DNA of 64,000 nt, taken from an uncultured Dialister sp. GTDB lineage: Bacteria; Bacillota; Negativicutes; Veillonellales; Dialisteraceae. The notes beneath the pieces were generated by a model, which was given only the letters and a program-made list of their open reading frames with translations, had not been told where the DNA came from and did not search any database. Shown here piece after piece: positions 52,788 through 60,405 of this stretch (position 1 is its first letter; each line of letters begins with the position of its first letter). The stretch spans positions 120,552 through 184,551 of the forward strand of contig OMVW01000002.1 of assembly GCA_900314595.1 (NCBI GenBank). Reading direction: 5' to 3'. A program made the translations under genes and the position numbers.

Positions 52788-54074
52788 ATGTCTATTTTAA
52801 TCAAAAATGTGGGAATCTGCCGGGATGGCGAAGTTATAGAACATAAAAATCTCGCAATAGAAGGAAAATATATCAAATCATTCCTTGAAACTCCCATAGA
52901 AGCAGAATATGATGAAGTCATTGACGGCCATGATATGCTGGCCATGCCTGGCCTCGTAAATACTCATACCCATGTGGCAATGACACTTTTCCGAAGCTAT
53001 GCGGATGATATGGCCCTTATGGACTGGTTGCAGAATAAAATCTGGCCGGCCGAAGACCATCTTGATGATGATATCGTATACTGGGGCAGCATGCTGGCTT
53101 TTGCTGAAATGATTCGCGGTGGCACAACGGCTTTCTGTGACATGTATATGTTCATGGATGCCTGTGCCAGAGCGGCAGACAAGGCAGGAATCCGCGGTAA
53201 CCTTGCCCGCGGACTGGCAGGCATTGGACCAAACGGACAGAAAGGGATTGACGAAAATGTCGAACTTTTCAAGAACTGGAATGGAGCAGGGGATGGACGT
53301 TTTAAAGTCATGATGGGACCTCACGCTCCATATACTTGCCCGCCTGACTATATCCGAAAGGTAAGAGACGTGGCAATTAAATATAATATGCCTGTACATA
53401 TCCATCTTTCTGAAACAAAAGGGGAAGTTGAAAACTGCCAGAAAGAATACCATATGACCCCGATTGCTCTCATGAACTCCCTTGGACTTTTCGATCAGCC
53501 AACCCTGGCAGCTCACTGTGTGCATGTCAGTGATGAAGATATTCAGATTATGAAAGAAAAGCATGTCTGTGTTGCCCACAATCCGGCTTCTAATCTGAAG
53601 CTGGCCTCCGGAGTCGCACCGGTATCGAAAATGCGTAAAGCAGGAATTACTGTCGGCATTGGTACCGATGGAGCATCCAGCAATAATAAACTGGATATGT
53701 TTGCTGAAATGAGACTGGCAGCCCTGATTCATAAAGCAGCAGGGTATGATCCCTTTGCAATAACGGCAAAGGAAGCCCTCAAAATGGCCACAGAAGACGG
53801 GGCAAAGTGTCTGGGGTATACTGATCTGGGTGTACTTAAAGAAGGCTATTTGGCTGATATTATCCTTATCGACAGGAGTGGTTTCCACTGGCATCCACGT
53901 TTTGACAGTATTTCCCTGGCTGTATATGCAGGTAACTCCATGGATGTGGATACAGTCATCATCAATGGTAAACCAGTCATGGAACACAGGGAACTTCTGA
54001 CAATTGATACTGAAAAGATGTATGCGGAAGTAGAGCGGGTAACCAGGAAATTATACGCCTTTACAAAGAAATAA
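52788..54074 (+). CDS. mtaD: 5-methylthioadenosine/S-adenosylhomocysteine deaminase
   Basis: GGAGGATG (52778-52785) sits before the ATG at 52788, so the ATG at 52776 is rejected; 428 residues. Amidohydrolase metal motifs are NTHTHVAMTLFR, IHLSETKGE, HCVHVSDEDI and GTDGASSNNKLDMFAEMRLA. Enzymes of this type (TM0936 of Thermotoga, DadD of methanogens) deaminate MTA and SAH to their inosine forms. Last gene of the operon; a terminator follows. Confidence 0.93.
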   Translation: MSILIKNVGICRDGEVIEHKNLAIEGKYIKSFLETPIEAEYDEVIDGHDMLAMPGLVNTHTHVAMTLFRSYADDMALMDWLQNKIWPAEDHLDDDIVYWGSMLAFAEMIRGGTTAFCDMYMFMDACARAADKAGIRGNLARGLAGIGPNGQKGIDENVELFKNWNGAGDGRFKVMMGPHAPYTCPPDYIRKVRDVAIKYNMPVHIHLSETKGEVENCQKEYHMTPIALMNSLGLFDQPTLAAHCVHVSDEDIQIMKEKHVCVAHNPASNLKLASGVAPVSKMRKAGITVGIGTDGASSNNKLDMFAEMRLAALIHKAAGYDPFAITAKEALKMATEDGAKCLGYTDLGVLKEGYLADIILIDRSGFHWHPRFDSISLAVYAGNSMDVDTVIINGKPVMEHRELLTIDTEKMYAEVERVTRKLYAFTKK

Positions 54075-54086
54075 CAGATTCATGCA

Positions 54087-54127
54087 AAAGAGCATCCAGT
54101 CTTTAAAACCGGATGCTCTTTATTTTG
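54087..54127 (+). terminator. terminator after mtaD
   Basis: AAAGAGCATCC pairs perfectly with GGATGCTCTTT (54111-54121); T-rich tail. Confidence 0.88.
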
Positions 54128-54315
54128 ATCAATACGATTTATAAATCCAGTGTATAAGTTCTTTCTGATGATTACCAATTTAATATAATCGCAAATTCAT
54201 CCCGTGAATATCTATGTATGATTTCAATCTCGGCAGGATATATGCAGGATATATATCGTGGATTTTCTTCAAATTGATAAGATTTCAGATATTTCAGGGA
54301 CTGCATTTAGATAGA

Positions 54316-54344
54316 TTGAAAGGCATGCAGCGGCATGATATAAT
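54316..54344 (+). promoter_or_regulatory. promoter of the tyrosine recombinase gene
   Basis: TTGAAA (54316-54321), exactly 17 nt, TATAAT (54339-54344). Transcription would start near 54351, right at the left edge of the inverted repeat at 54355. CTGCAT (54301-54306) and ATGCAG (54325-54330) form a further small dyad over the -35. Between 54127 and 54300 I see nothing assignable. Confidence 0.75.
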
Positions 54345-54354
54345 TATTTCGTTC

Positions 54355-54389
54355 ATTAGTTCCGATAACATTAAATTATCGGAACTAAT
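54355..54389. repeat. perfect inverted repeat, 14-bp arms and 7-bp spacer (lox-like candidate site)
   Basis: Left arm ATTAGTTCCGATAA (54355-54368), asymmetric spacer CATTAAA (54369-54375), right arm TTATCGGAACTAAT (54376-54389). No T run follows, so it is not a usual terminator. Arm and spacer lengths match core sites of tyrosine recombinases, and the recombinase gene starts 68 nt later. It could also be an operator or a 5' mRNA hairpin. Confidence 0.6.
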
Positions 54390-54456
54390 AGATGCGTAAA
54401 TTTCAAACAAAATATCCTTTCAATCAGAGATTTTATATGTAAAGGCAGGATTCATT

Positions 54457-55440
54457 GTGGATAATCATTTTTTCCTAAGAAATTTTGCAGAGAATAGTCT
54501 TTCCCGAGGATTATCGGATAAAAGTTTAAATGCACTATCAGTAACAAAATCAAAGAATACAATTGATGCTTATGAGTCGGATTGGAACGATTTCTGTGAC
54601 TGGTGCACGTATCATAAAAAGTCCTCATATCCCTGCAGTCCGGAAACGGTTGTCAATTATATTAATGATCTGGCTGATTTTGCCAAAGCCGCAACAATCC
54701 GTAGGAGAATCAGTGCCATATCCGAGAATTATAATGCATCTGGGGAAAAAGATCATAATCCCTGCAGGGCATGGATCGTCAAAGAAGCTCTCATTGGACT
54801 TACCCGCCTGAAAGGAAGCATGCAGAAAGGCAAGACTCCTGTTTATTGGGAAGAAATAGAAGAGATAATTTCACGCATGGATTTGTCTTCCCCTGTCCAG
54901 GTTCGCGACAAAGCAATTCTTCTTCTTGGCTTTATGGGAGCATTCCGAAGGAGCGAGCTTTCCAGTCTTGATATGGAAGATTTAAAAAGATATCCACAGG
55001 GTATTGTGATTACGATACGTCATTCTAAAACTGACCAGTCTTCAGAGGGCCAGCAGATTGGTATCCCCTACATCCGGAATACGTCCATGGACTGCATCGG
55101 AGCAATCAATGAATGGATCAGGATTTCAGGCATTACAAATGGTCCTCTTTTTCGCAGTTTTTTAAAAAATGGAAAGGTTTCTTCCCGGCGCCTGAGTGAT
55201 AAGAGCATCAACCTGATTGTAAAGAAATATGTGGCCTCCATTGGTCTCAATCCTGATTTTTATGGTGCCCACAGCCTGCGCCATGGTTTTGCCACTTATG
55301 CTGCTCTGAAGGGGGTAGAAGAACGCCTCATCATGAAGCAGACGAGGCATCATTCTGTCGAAATGGTACGTCGTTATATCAATGAAGCAGATTTATTTAC
55401 AAATAATCCAATTGACAAGATTTTTGGATCTTCCAACTAA
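54457..55440 (+). CDS. tyrosine-type site-specific recombinase
   Basis: 327 residues, GTG start after AGGCAGGA. An N-terminal SAM-like core-binding domain (about 30-120) contains the AYESDWNDFCDWC segment; the catalytic domain has the first arginine in AFRRSEL (R164 or R165), HSLRHG (H272, R275), TRHHSV (H298/H299) and the nucleophile Tyr307 in VRRYINEAD, so all catalytic residues are present. It stands alone with its own promoter and no visible mobile element. Integrase, DNA invertase or Cre-like resolvase are all possible. Confidence 0.92.
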   Translation: MDNHFFLRNFAENSLSRGLSDKSLNALSVTKSKNTIDAYESDWNDFCDWCTYHKKSSYPCSPETVVNYINDLADFAKAATIRRRISAISENYNASGEKDHNPCRAWIVKEALIGLTRLKGSMQKGKTPVYWEEIEEIISRMDLSSPVQVRDKAILLLGFMGAFRRSELSSLDMEDLKRYPQGIVITIRHSKTDQSSEGQQIGIPYIRNTSMDCIGAINEWIRISGITNGPLFRSFLKNGKVSSRRLSDKSINLIVKKYVASIGLNPDFYGAHSLRHGFATYAALKGVEERLIMKQTRHHSVEMVRRYINEADLFTNNPIDKIFGSSN

Positions 55441-55568
55441 TATCAAACATATTTTCTGATGAAGATTTTAGCTGTCAGAAGAATATATGTTCTGGAATTT
55501 GACAAATAAACATGCAATGATTGGACCGGCTGTATTATGATGAATCTGTCAGGAACAGTTAAAAACAG

Positions 55569-55623
55569 ATAGAAAAACAAATGTCCATTCCTCAATGAGA
55601 GAAATGGACATTTGTTTTTCTAT
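55569..55623. terminator. bidirectional terminator with 21-bp perfect stem
   Basis: 55569-55589 pairs perfectly with 55603-55623 around a 13-nt loop; A-rich on the left, T-rich on the right. It ends the recombinase (+) and the LysM gene (-), whose last codons lie at its right arm edge. Confidence 0.9.
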
Positions 55624-55886
55624 CATTTATTATTAACGGGCAGTTTAATAATCATGCCCGGTTCAAGTTGACCGGGGTTTGTAATATGATTGAACTGCTG
55701 TACATTGAAAATATATTCCCGTATATCTTCGTTTTTCCCTATGCGTTTTGATGCGATATCCCATAAAGTATCATTTGTGGTAAGGGTTACAGTCTCATAT
55801 TGAATAGAATTTCCAGCCATTGAAGCATTTACACACCATCCGCAGAGCAGCACGACTAATGACATCAGGATGATTATCTTTTTCAT
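55623..55886 (-). CDS. small secreted or membrane LysM protein, YneA-like
   Basis: 87 residues. Residues 1-25 are a signal peptide or membrane anchor (MKKIIILMSLVVLLCGWC then ASMAGN). The rest is one LysM domain (YETVTLTTNDTLWDIASKRIG ... FNHITNPGQLEPGMIIKLP), which binds peptidoglycan. It is divergent from lexA, the place of the SOS cell-division inhibitor yneA in Bacillus relatives. By context it is probably an SOS-induced division inhibitor. AGGGGGC-type sequence precedes the ATG. Confidence 0.85.
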   Translation of the reverse strand: MKKIIILMSLVVLLCGWCVNASMAGNSIQYETVTLTTNDTLWDIASKRIGKNEDIREYIFNVQQFNHITNPGQLEPGMIIKLPVNNK

Positions 55887-55966
55887 AATGGAAGCCCCCT
55901 ATTTTAATCGGTTAGTTTCCGGAATGATTATTCCCCGAAAATAAATTTTTAAAACTCTTATTCGCC

Positions 55967-55978
55967 GAACATTATTTC
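55967..55978. promoter_or_regulatory. candidate LexA box in the LysM gene leader
   Basis: GAAC-ATTA-TTTC, 7 of 8 matches to GAAC-N4-GTTC. It lies about 80 nt before the LysM start. Confidence 0.4.
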
Positions 55979-55993
55979 TTTTGACATATTTAT

Positions 55994-56014
55994 ATTATAG
56001 CAAAACATATTTTC
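55994..56014 (-). promoter_or_regulatory. LysM gene promoter with overlapping degenerate LexA-like dyad
   Basis: Minus-strand -10 TATAAT (plus 55994-55999). Just upstream, AAAC-ATAT-TTTC (56003-56014) is a 6 of 8 match to GAAC-N4-GTTC and keeps the ATAT core of the Bacillus box. Apart from the elements listed, the 347-nt lexA/LysM gap is AT-rich without genes. Confidence 0.4.
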
Positions 56015-56101
56015 GTACAATAGAACACAAAATTAAATTTTTTTAATTTTATATGAATCATATGTTTTACAGAATATTCAATCGCCTATCATTTATTCCA
56101 T

Positions 56102-56113
56102 GAACTACTGTTT
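56102..56113. promoter_or_regulatory. candidate LexA box over the lexA promoter
   Basis: GAAC-TACT-GTTT, 7 of 8 matches to GAAC-N4-GTTC. Its end touches the lexA -35 TTGAAT (56112-56117), as expected for autorepression. Confidence 0.6.
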
Positions 56114-56140
56114 GAATTTGATTACTGTATCATGTATAAT
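56112..56140 (+). promoter_or_regulatory. lexA promoter
   Basis: TTGAAT (56112-56117), exactly 17 nt, TATAAT (56135-56140), about 95 nt before lexA. Confidence 0.75.
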
Positions 56141-56233
56141 ATGGTCAAGAATGTGTAATCTATCTCCATTTTTACGATAATATCGATTCTTGCCTGGGAA
56201 TCATATAATTTTTTTAAAGAAGGGACAACCCAA

Positions 56234-56869
56234 ATGGCAGCTAAAAGATTGGGAAAAAACCGTGAACTGACAACCCGTGAAAAGAGTATTCTCGAATTTA
56301 TTCGGAAGAAGATTTATGAAGATGGGTTCCCACCTACAGTTCGTGAAATATGCACAGCTGTTGGTCTTCGTTCTACTTCCACTGTTCACGGCTATCTGGC
56401 ACGGCTGGAAGAACTCGGGGTGATCAAAAGGGATCCTGCCAGTTCAAGAGCTATTGAAGTGGTTAATGATATGTCCTGGCGTCATAAAAAGATGCTTCCT
56501 ATGCCCATGATTGGTGCTGTCCGTGCCGGTGAACCTCTTGTGGCGGATGAGCATCTTGAGTCCGTTTTCCCGCTGCCATCCGATTTGGTCGGAAGTGATA
56601 ATAATTGTTATATTCTTGTTGTACGTGGCGACAGTATGATTAATGCCGGGATTATGGAAGGCGATTACCTGATTGTTTCTGAGCAGGATCATGCCCAGGA
56701 TGGAGATATAGTCGTTGCTCTTGTGGGTAATGATGAAGCTACCGTGAAACGTTTTTATAGAGAGAATGACCATATCCGCCTTCAGCCTGAAAATGATGCT
56801 TATCAGCCTATCATCTCGAAAGATGTAACCATCAGGGGAAAGGTCATTGGATTGTATCGACATATGTAA
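56234..56869 (+). CDS. lexA: LexA repressor
   Basis: 211 residues. N-terminal winged helix (TTREKSILEFIRKKIYEDGFPPTVREI, then RSTSTVHGYLARLEELG), cleavage site Ala98-Gly99 in VRAGEP, catalytic Ser134 (RGDSMI) and Lys172 (ATVKRF). Represses SOS genes and is cleaved with RecA help after DNA damage. Divergent from a LysM gene, as lexA/yneA in Bacillus. AAGAAGGGA precedes the ATG. Confidence 0.96.
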   Translation: MAAKRLGKNRELTTREKSILEFIRKKIYEDGFPPTVREICTAVGLRSTSTVHGYLARLEELGVIKRDPASSRAIEVVNDMSWRHKKMLPMPMIGAVRAGEPLVADEHLESVFPLPSDLVGSDNNCYILVVRGDSMINAGIMEGDYLIVSEQDHAQDGDIVVALVGNDEATVKRFYRENDHIRLQPENDAYQPIISKDVTIRGKVIGLYRHM

Positions 56870-56897
56870 TTCTTCTGACAATTATAATTAACTATAA

Positions 56898-56941
56898 GAT
56901 AAAAGAATGCCCTATGGAAATCCATAGGGCATTCTTTTATC
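56898..56941. terminator. bidirectional terminator between lexA and cvfB
   Basis: 21-nt arms (56898-56918 and 56921-56941) are perfectly complementary; A-rich left end, T-rich right end. Confidence 0.9.
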
Positions 56942-56949
56942 TTTCATTG

Positions 56950-57831
56950 CTAAGCTTTATTTATTTTTCCTTCATCCATTGTAATCAGTCCAAGTTTAAA
57001 CAGATGTCCGACTGCTCTTTTAAAGGATGATTTACTTAGACCAAAAGCACATTTAATCAGGTGTGGATCGGATTTATCGGTAAAAGACATTGTTCCGTTA
57101 TGTTTGTCCAGGTAATCAAGTAATATCTTCATATCTCTTTCCAGTGATTTTTCCTTTACCGGTCGGAGAGAAACATTCATATGACCGTCTTTTCGGATAT
57201 AGGTTACACGGCCTTTTACACTTGCACCCATCGGAATGGGTACATTGATTTCTCCATCATAGATAAAGCCAATCCATCTTTCCCTGGTAATAAAGAAAAT
57301 ACCTTCCCCTGTCTTATTATAGACGGTTCCTTCCACCATATCTCCTGTCTTGACTCCTGATACAGGGAGACAGATTTTCCGTATATCCTCGTTGACTTTC
57401 ATAGTTACAGCCAGTCGGCCAGTTTTATCAATATACAGTTTTACCCAGATATTCTGTCCTGCAACAACCCTTTCTTCCATTTGTGAAAACGGAAGAAAAA
57501 TCCCCCGTTCAGTTCCAATATCGACAAAGGCGCCAAATCTTGTCGTTAACATGACAGGGGCATACCCGATTCCTCCGATAGGAATCTGAGGAAGATGCAT
57601 GCTCGCCGTCAGCCGGTGTCTTGGATCATGATACAGGAAGACTTTAACTTTTTCTCCGACCTCAAGTGGCTTTGTCTGTTGTCCATTATGGAGCAGAATG
57701 TCGTCAGAAGATTGACCAGTGCCGGCATCCAGAAAGACACCAAATGATGCTTTTCTTGCAACAGTCAATTCTGCTATGGAATTTTCTTTCAGATGAAAGG
57801 GGCCTACTCCATCAGATACTTCATTTTTCAT
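56950..57831 (-). CDS. cvfB: S1-domain RNA-binding protein (CvfB family)
   Basis: The ATG at 57831 has AGGAG upstream and overlaps the end of rsfS; a longer frame to 57912 would lie inside rsfS. 293 residues with several S1/OB segments (for example SFGVFLDAGTG, TTRFGAFVDIGTERGIFLP, GEGIFFITRERWIGFI) and a C-terminal winged helix (FTDKSDPHLIKCAFGLSKSSFKRAVGHLFKLGLI). CvfB binds RNA and affects virulence gene expression in Staphylococcus. Role here is unknown. Confidence 0.9.
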   Translation of the reverse strand: MKNEVSDGVGPFHLKENSIAELTVARKASFGVFLDAGTGQSSDDILLHNGQQTKPLEVGEKVKVFLYHDPRHRLTASMHLPQIPIGGIGYAPVMLTTRFGAFVDIGTERGIFLPFSQMEERVVAGQNIWVKLYIDKTGRLAVTMKVNEDIRKICLPVSGVKTGDMVEGTVYNKTGEGIFFITRERWIGFIYDGEINVPIPMGASVKGRVTYIRKDGHMNVSLRPVKEKSLERDMKILLDYLDKHNGTMSFTDKSDPHLIKCAFGLSKSSFKRAVGHLFKLGLITMDEGKINKA

Positions 57832-58180
57832 TGCTTTCTCCTGTATCATGATATTCGGCAGCAGGTGCTTCCTGCCAGAGAGTATCAAAATCATATCTGC
57901 GCCGTTCTTCATCAGTAAATATATGAACGATTACATCTCCAAAATCCAGAAGAATCCAGTCGCCTTCCCGATATCCTTCTTTTCGAAGAGCATGAATCCC
58001 CTCTTGCGCCAGTTTTTCTTCTACTTCATCAGCCGCAGCCTGAGATTGTTTTTTGTTCCTTGTTGAAGCAAGAATGAAATTATCAGCTATACTGGTCAAT
58101 TCTCTAACATTGAGGACGCGGATACGGACGCCCTTTTTAGCGGATAAAGCTTTGCAGATTATTTCCACATTTTTTTCCAT
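57821..58180 (-). CDS. rsfS: ribosome silencing factor RsfS
   Basis: 119 residues. Motifs ADNFILASTRNKKQSQAAADEVEEKL and GDWILLDFGDVIVHIFTDEERRRYDFDTLW are typical of RsfS/YbeB. Binds L14 and blocks subunit joining in starvation. AAGGAG precedes the ATG. Part of a long minus-strand run obgE to cvfB. Confidence 0.95.
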   Translation of the reverse strand: MEKNVEIICKALSAKKGVRIRVLNVRELTSIADNFILASTRNKKQSQAAADEVEEKLAQEGIHALRKEGYREGDWILLDFGDVIVHIFTDEERRRYDFDTLWQEAPAAEYHDTGESNEK

Positions 58181-58190
58181 AATATCTCCT

Positions 58191-59081
58191 TTATTTTATA
58201 TCGTTATCTGATCCGATAGTGAGGGCTATAGCTTTCTGTACTTCTACCGGATTAACTACCCAGGTATTTACTTTATTAATTTTCTGAATTTCTCCAGGAA
58301 GAATTACATATTTGAAATTTTCAACAGGATAACTTGTAATCGTATAAGCCATGGAAGCAGCTTCAGAAGATGAAATATCAGTTTCAGCTGGAGCCCAGTT
58401 GCGCTTTGCGATTAACCAGTTAAAAAAGGCAAACCGGTCATGCATGGATTCCACCATTTTTTTCATTATCCTTTCCTGTCGCTGAATCCTGTCTATTTCT
58501 CCAGATTTCTCGTCCAAATAACGGATGTAACCTAATGTATTGGCTCCGTCAAGTTCCTGATATCCTTTACGAATTCCAATGTCTTCCTCACCTTCTTCAT
58601 TGGTATGGGACATGTCTTTTTCTACATATAGATTTACACCGCCGGTTTTATCTATATATTGTTTAAAATCTGAAAAGTTCAGTACTGCAAATTTATTTAT
58701 ACGGATGTGTAACAGATTTTCTACAGCACTTCTGGTTTCTTCCGCTCCGCCCTCTGTAAAGGTGGATTTTATCAGTTGATTCGATTTTTCCTGTCGTGAG
58801 AGTTTTGTATTTGGCGGAATGGAAACAAAAGTAATTTCTCTGTCTTTAGCATTCCAGGCCGACAACAAAATCGTATCCGCTTCATTTCCTGCGGTTTCAT
58901 CAGTACCGATAATAAGGTAATAAGAAAGTGGCTGCTCATTATTATTGATTTTGGCAAGAATAAATGAAACGCCTTTGCCAATTCCCATAACCAGTGAATA
59001 CAATACAATCAGAAAAATAACTATGCAGAAAATCAGTTTTTTTATACGAATTCTGGTTCTCTTTGATTTATTTTTTCTCAT
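58191..59081 (-). CDS. LytR-CpsA-Psr (LCP) family protein
   Basis: 296 residues. A short basic N-terminus is followed by one membrane helix (about 14-36, LIFCIVIFLIVLYSLVMGIG) and an external LCP domain with DTILLSAWNAKDREITFVSIPPNT, the KINKFAVLNFSDFKQYIDKTGGVNLYV region and RIQRQERIMKKM. LCP enzymes move polymers from undecaprenyl carriers to peptidoglycan or other acceptors. Some positions (for example I-P-P-N-T where many have I-P-R-D-T/S) differ from the common consensus. Overlaps yqeK by 14 nt. Confidence 0.9.
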   Translation of the reverse strand: MRKNKSKRTRIRIKKLIFCIVIFLIVLYSLVMGIGKGVSFILAKINNNEQPLSYYLIIGTDETAGNEADTILLSAWNAKDREITFVSIPPNTKLSRQEKSNQLIKSTFTEGGAEETRSAVENLLHIRINKFAVLNFSDFKQYIDKTGGVNLYVEKDMSHTNEEGEEDIGIRKGYQELDGANTLGYIRYLDEKSGEIDRIQRQERIMKKMVESMHDRFAFFNWLIAKRNWAPAETDISSSEAASMAYTITSYPVENFKYVILPGEIQKINKVNTWVVNPVEVQKAIALTIGSDNDIK

Positions 59082-59655
59082 TTGATTTCTCTTTGAGTTT
59101 CAGCACCAAATCATTTCTGCCGATAAAAGTAAGATCGTAAATATATGCTCCCTGCTCTAGCAAGTGTGATATGGTTGAATCATAGGCAGCCAGTAATGCT
59201 TTATCCAGATCCCTGTCAGCAAGCTGCCTTAATTTATCTACACCGGGAAAATCTCTGGATGGTTCAATGTAGTCTGCCAGAAATATGATTTTTTCCATCA
59301 GTGTCATATCAGCATGGCCGGTTGTATGATAATAGATAGCACTTTTAATCTGTTTATCTGTTATACCATATTTTATTTCTGCCAGTATACTTCCAACAGG
59401 GCCGTGCAGAAGTGCCCTGCTGGAAAGCAGAACGGAATCTACAGGTAAATGGTAATCCATTGCAATAGACTTCATTTCTGATAATGAAAGTTCTTTGGCA
59501 CAGTCATGTACCCATCCTGCAAGAAATGCTTTATCCGGATCAGCTCCATACTTCTTTGCAAGATAAAATGCTGTCTGGGCAACACCTTCTGAGTGGTGAA
59601 ATCTTTTTCCGGATAGAATATTTTTTAAGTCTTTTTGAATATTTTCAATTTTCAT
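59068..59655 (-). CDS. yqeK: HD-domain hydrolase YqeK (Ap4A hydrolase family)
   Basis: The ATG at 59655 follows AAGGTTA at the nadD stop; an ATG at 59670 lies inside nadD. 195 residues. HD metal motif: RFHHSEGVAQTAFYLA, AGWVHDCAKEL, SRALLHGPVGS, and IIFLADYIEPSRDFPG. YqeK splits diadenosine tetraphosphate symmetrically to ADP. The nadD-yqeK-lcp-rsfS order is common in Firmicutes. Confidence 0.92.
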   Translation of the reverse strand: MKIENIQKDLKNILSGKRFHHSEGVAQTAFYLAKKYGADPDKAFLAGWVHDCAKELSLSEMKSIAMDYHLPVDSVLLSSRALLHGPVGSILAEIKYGITDKQIKSAIYYHTTGHADMTLMEKIIFLADYIEPSRDFPGVDKLRQLADRDLDKALLAAYDSTISHLLEQGAYIYDLTFIGRNDLVLKLKEKSNEKK

Positions 59656-59659
59656 AGAT

Positions 59660-60265
59660 TTAACCTTCATAAAGATGATATTTTTTTATAAAGCGAATCA
59701 CTTCATCAGGAATGAAATATCTAACTGACTTATTATTGGCAAGTGATTCACGGAGAATAGTAGAAGAAATTTCCAGTTCCGGGATACGTAGAAAATGAAT
59801 TTTTTTATGACCCAATTCGCCGAAGTACGCAACTGAGCGTTTTAACTTTTCTTCATATCCGGGACGGCTGGCACAGATAAAATGACAGCAGCACAGAAGT
59901 TCCCGATTATATTTCCAGGTAGGAAGGTCGGCAAGAGCATCTGTACCGCATATGAAATAGAATTCATATCCACTTCCCATAATATTACGCAAAAGATGAA
60001 TCGTATCTACTGTATAGGATGGACCACTTCTGTCTCGTTCTATAGGCGAAATTTCGAATCGCGGATTGTCTTTAATGGCAGTATAGACCATATCATACCG
60101 TATGAATTTATTGATGTTGTGCATGTCCTTATTGGGTGTATCACCAGATGGGATGAAAATAACTTTTTCAAGATTGAATTCCTGCCATGCCGATTCAGCA
60201 ATCACCAGGTGACCGATATGGAGAGGATTAAAAGATCCTCCAAAAATCCCTATCCGTTTAAGCAT
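59660..60265 (-). CDS. nadD: nicotinate-nucleotide adenylyltransferase
   Basis: The ATG at 60265 gives the usual start MLKRIGIFGGSFNPLHIGHL; a longer frame to 60298 adds an unusual leader. 201 residues. The nucleotidyl-transferase motifs are GGSFNPLHIGHL and the C-terminal ISSTILRESL. Makes deamido-NAD. Its start lies 16 nt inside the small membrane protein gene, suggesting coupled translation. Confidence 0.93.
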   Translation of the reverse strand: MLKRIGIFGGSFNPLHIGHLVIAESAWQEFNLEKVIFIPSGDTPNKDMHNINKFIRYDMVYTAIKDNPRFEISPIERDRSGPSYTVDTIHLLRNIMGSGYEFYFICGTDALADLPTWKYNRELLCCCHFICASRPGYEEKLKRSVAYFGELGHKKIHFLRIPELEISSTILRESLANNKSVRYFIPDEVIRFIKKYHLYEG

Positions 60266-60405
60266 ATGTATAGCACCACTTCCGCGATAAGAATACAAAT
60301 AATCAGTATCATAAAAAGCTGCAGGATGTGAACTATTTCAAAACGACCTTTGGGATATTTAGAAAAATAGTAGATTACCCATTTCAGCTTTTCTGAAAAT
60401 TTCAT
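60250..60405 (-). CDS. small single-helix membrane protein, 51 aa
   Basis: Found by reading the minus strand between proB and nadD. The ATG at 60405 overlaps the proB stop (ATGA), and the frame ends with TAG at 60252-60250, 16 nt inside nadD. Residues 1-23 are basic and aromatic (MKFSEKLKWVIYYFSK); residues about 24-48 form one hydrophobic helix (LQLFMILIICILIAEVVLYI). The GGTG just upstream in proB may serve as ribosome site. I know no family; the tight overlaps on both sides argue that it is translated. Confidence 0.6.
   Translation of the reverse strand: MKFSEKLKWVIYYFSKYPKGRFEIVHILQLFMILIICILIAEVVLYICLNG

Noticed and set aside
52878..53987. 369-residue minus-strand frame inside mtaD
   Set aside because: Antisense shadow of a strongly conserved amidohydrolase; odd composition and no start signals. 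Similar long shadows in ahcY and metK were rejected for the same reason.
54355..54389. Reading the inverted repeat as a rho-independent terminator
   Set aside because: It is AT-rich, lacks a T run after it, and lies at a promoter rather than after a gene; the mtaD terminator is already present at 54087.
54214..54399. 61-residue frame before the recombinase
   Set aside because: No ribosome site, and it runs through the promoter and inverted repeat of the recombinase gene.
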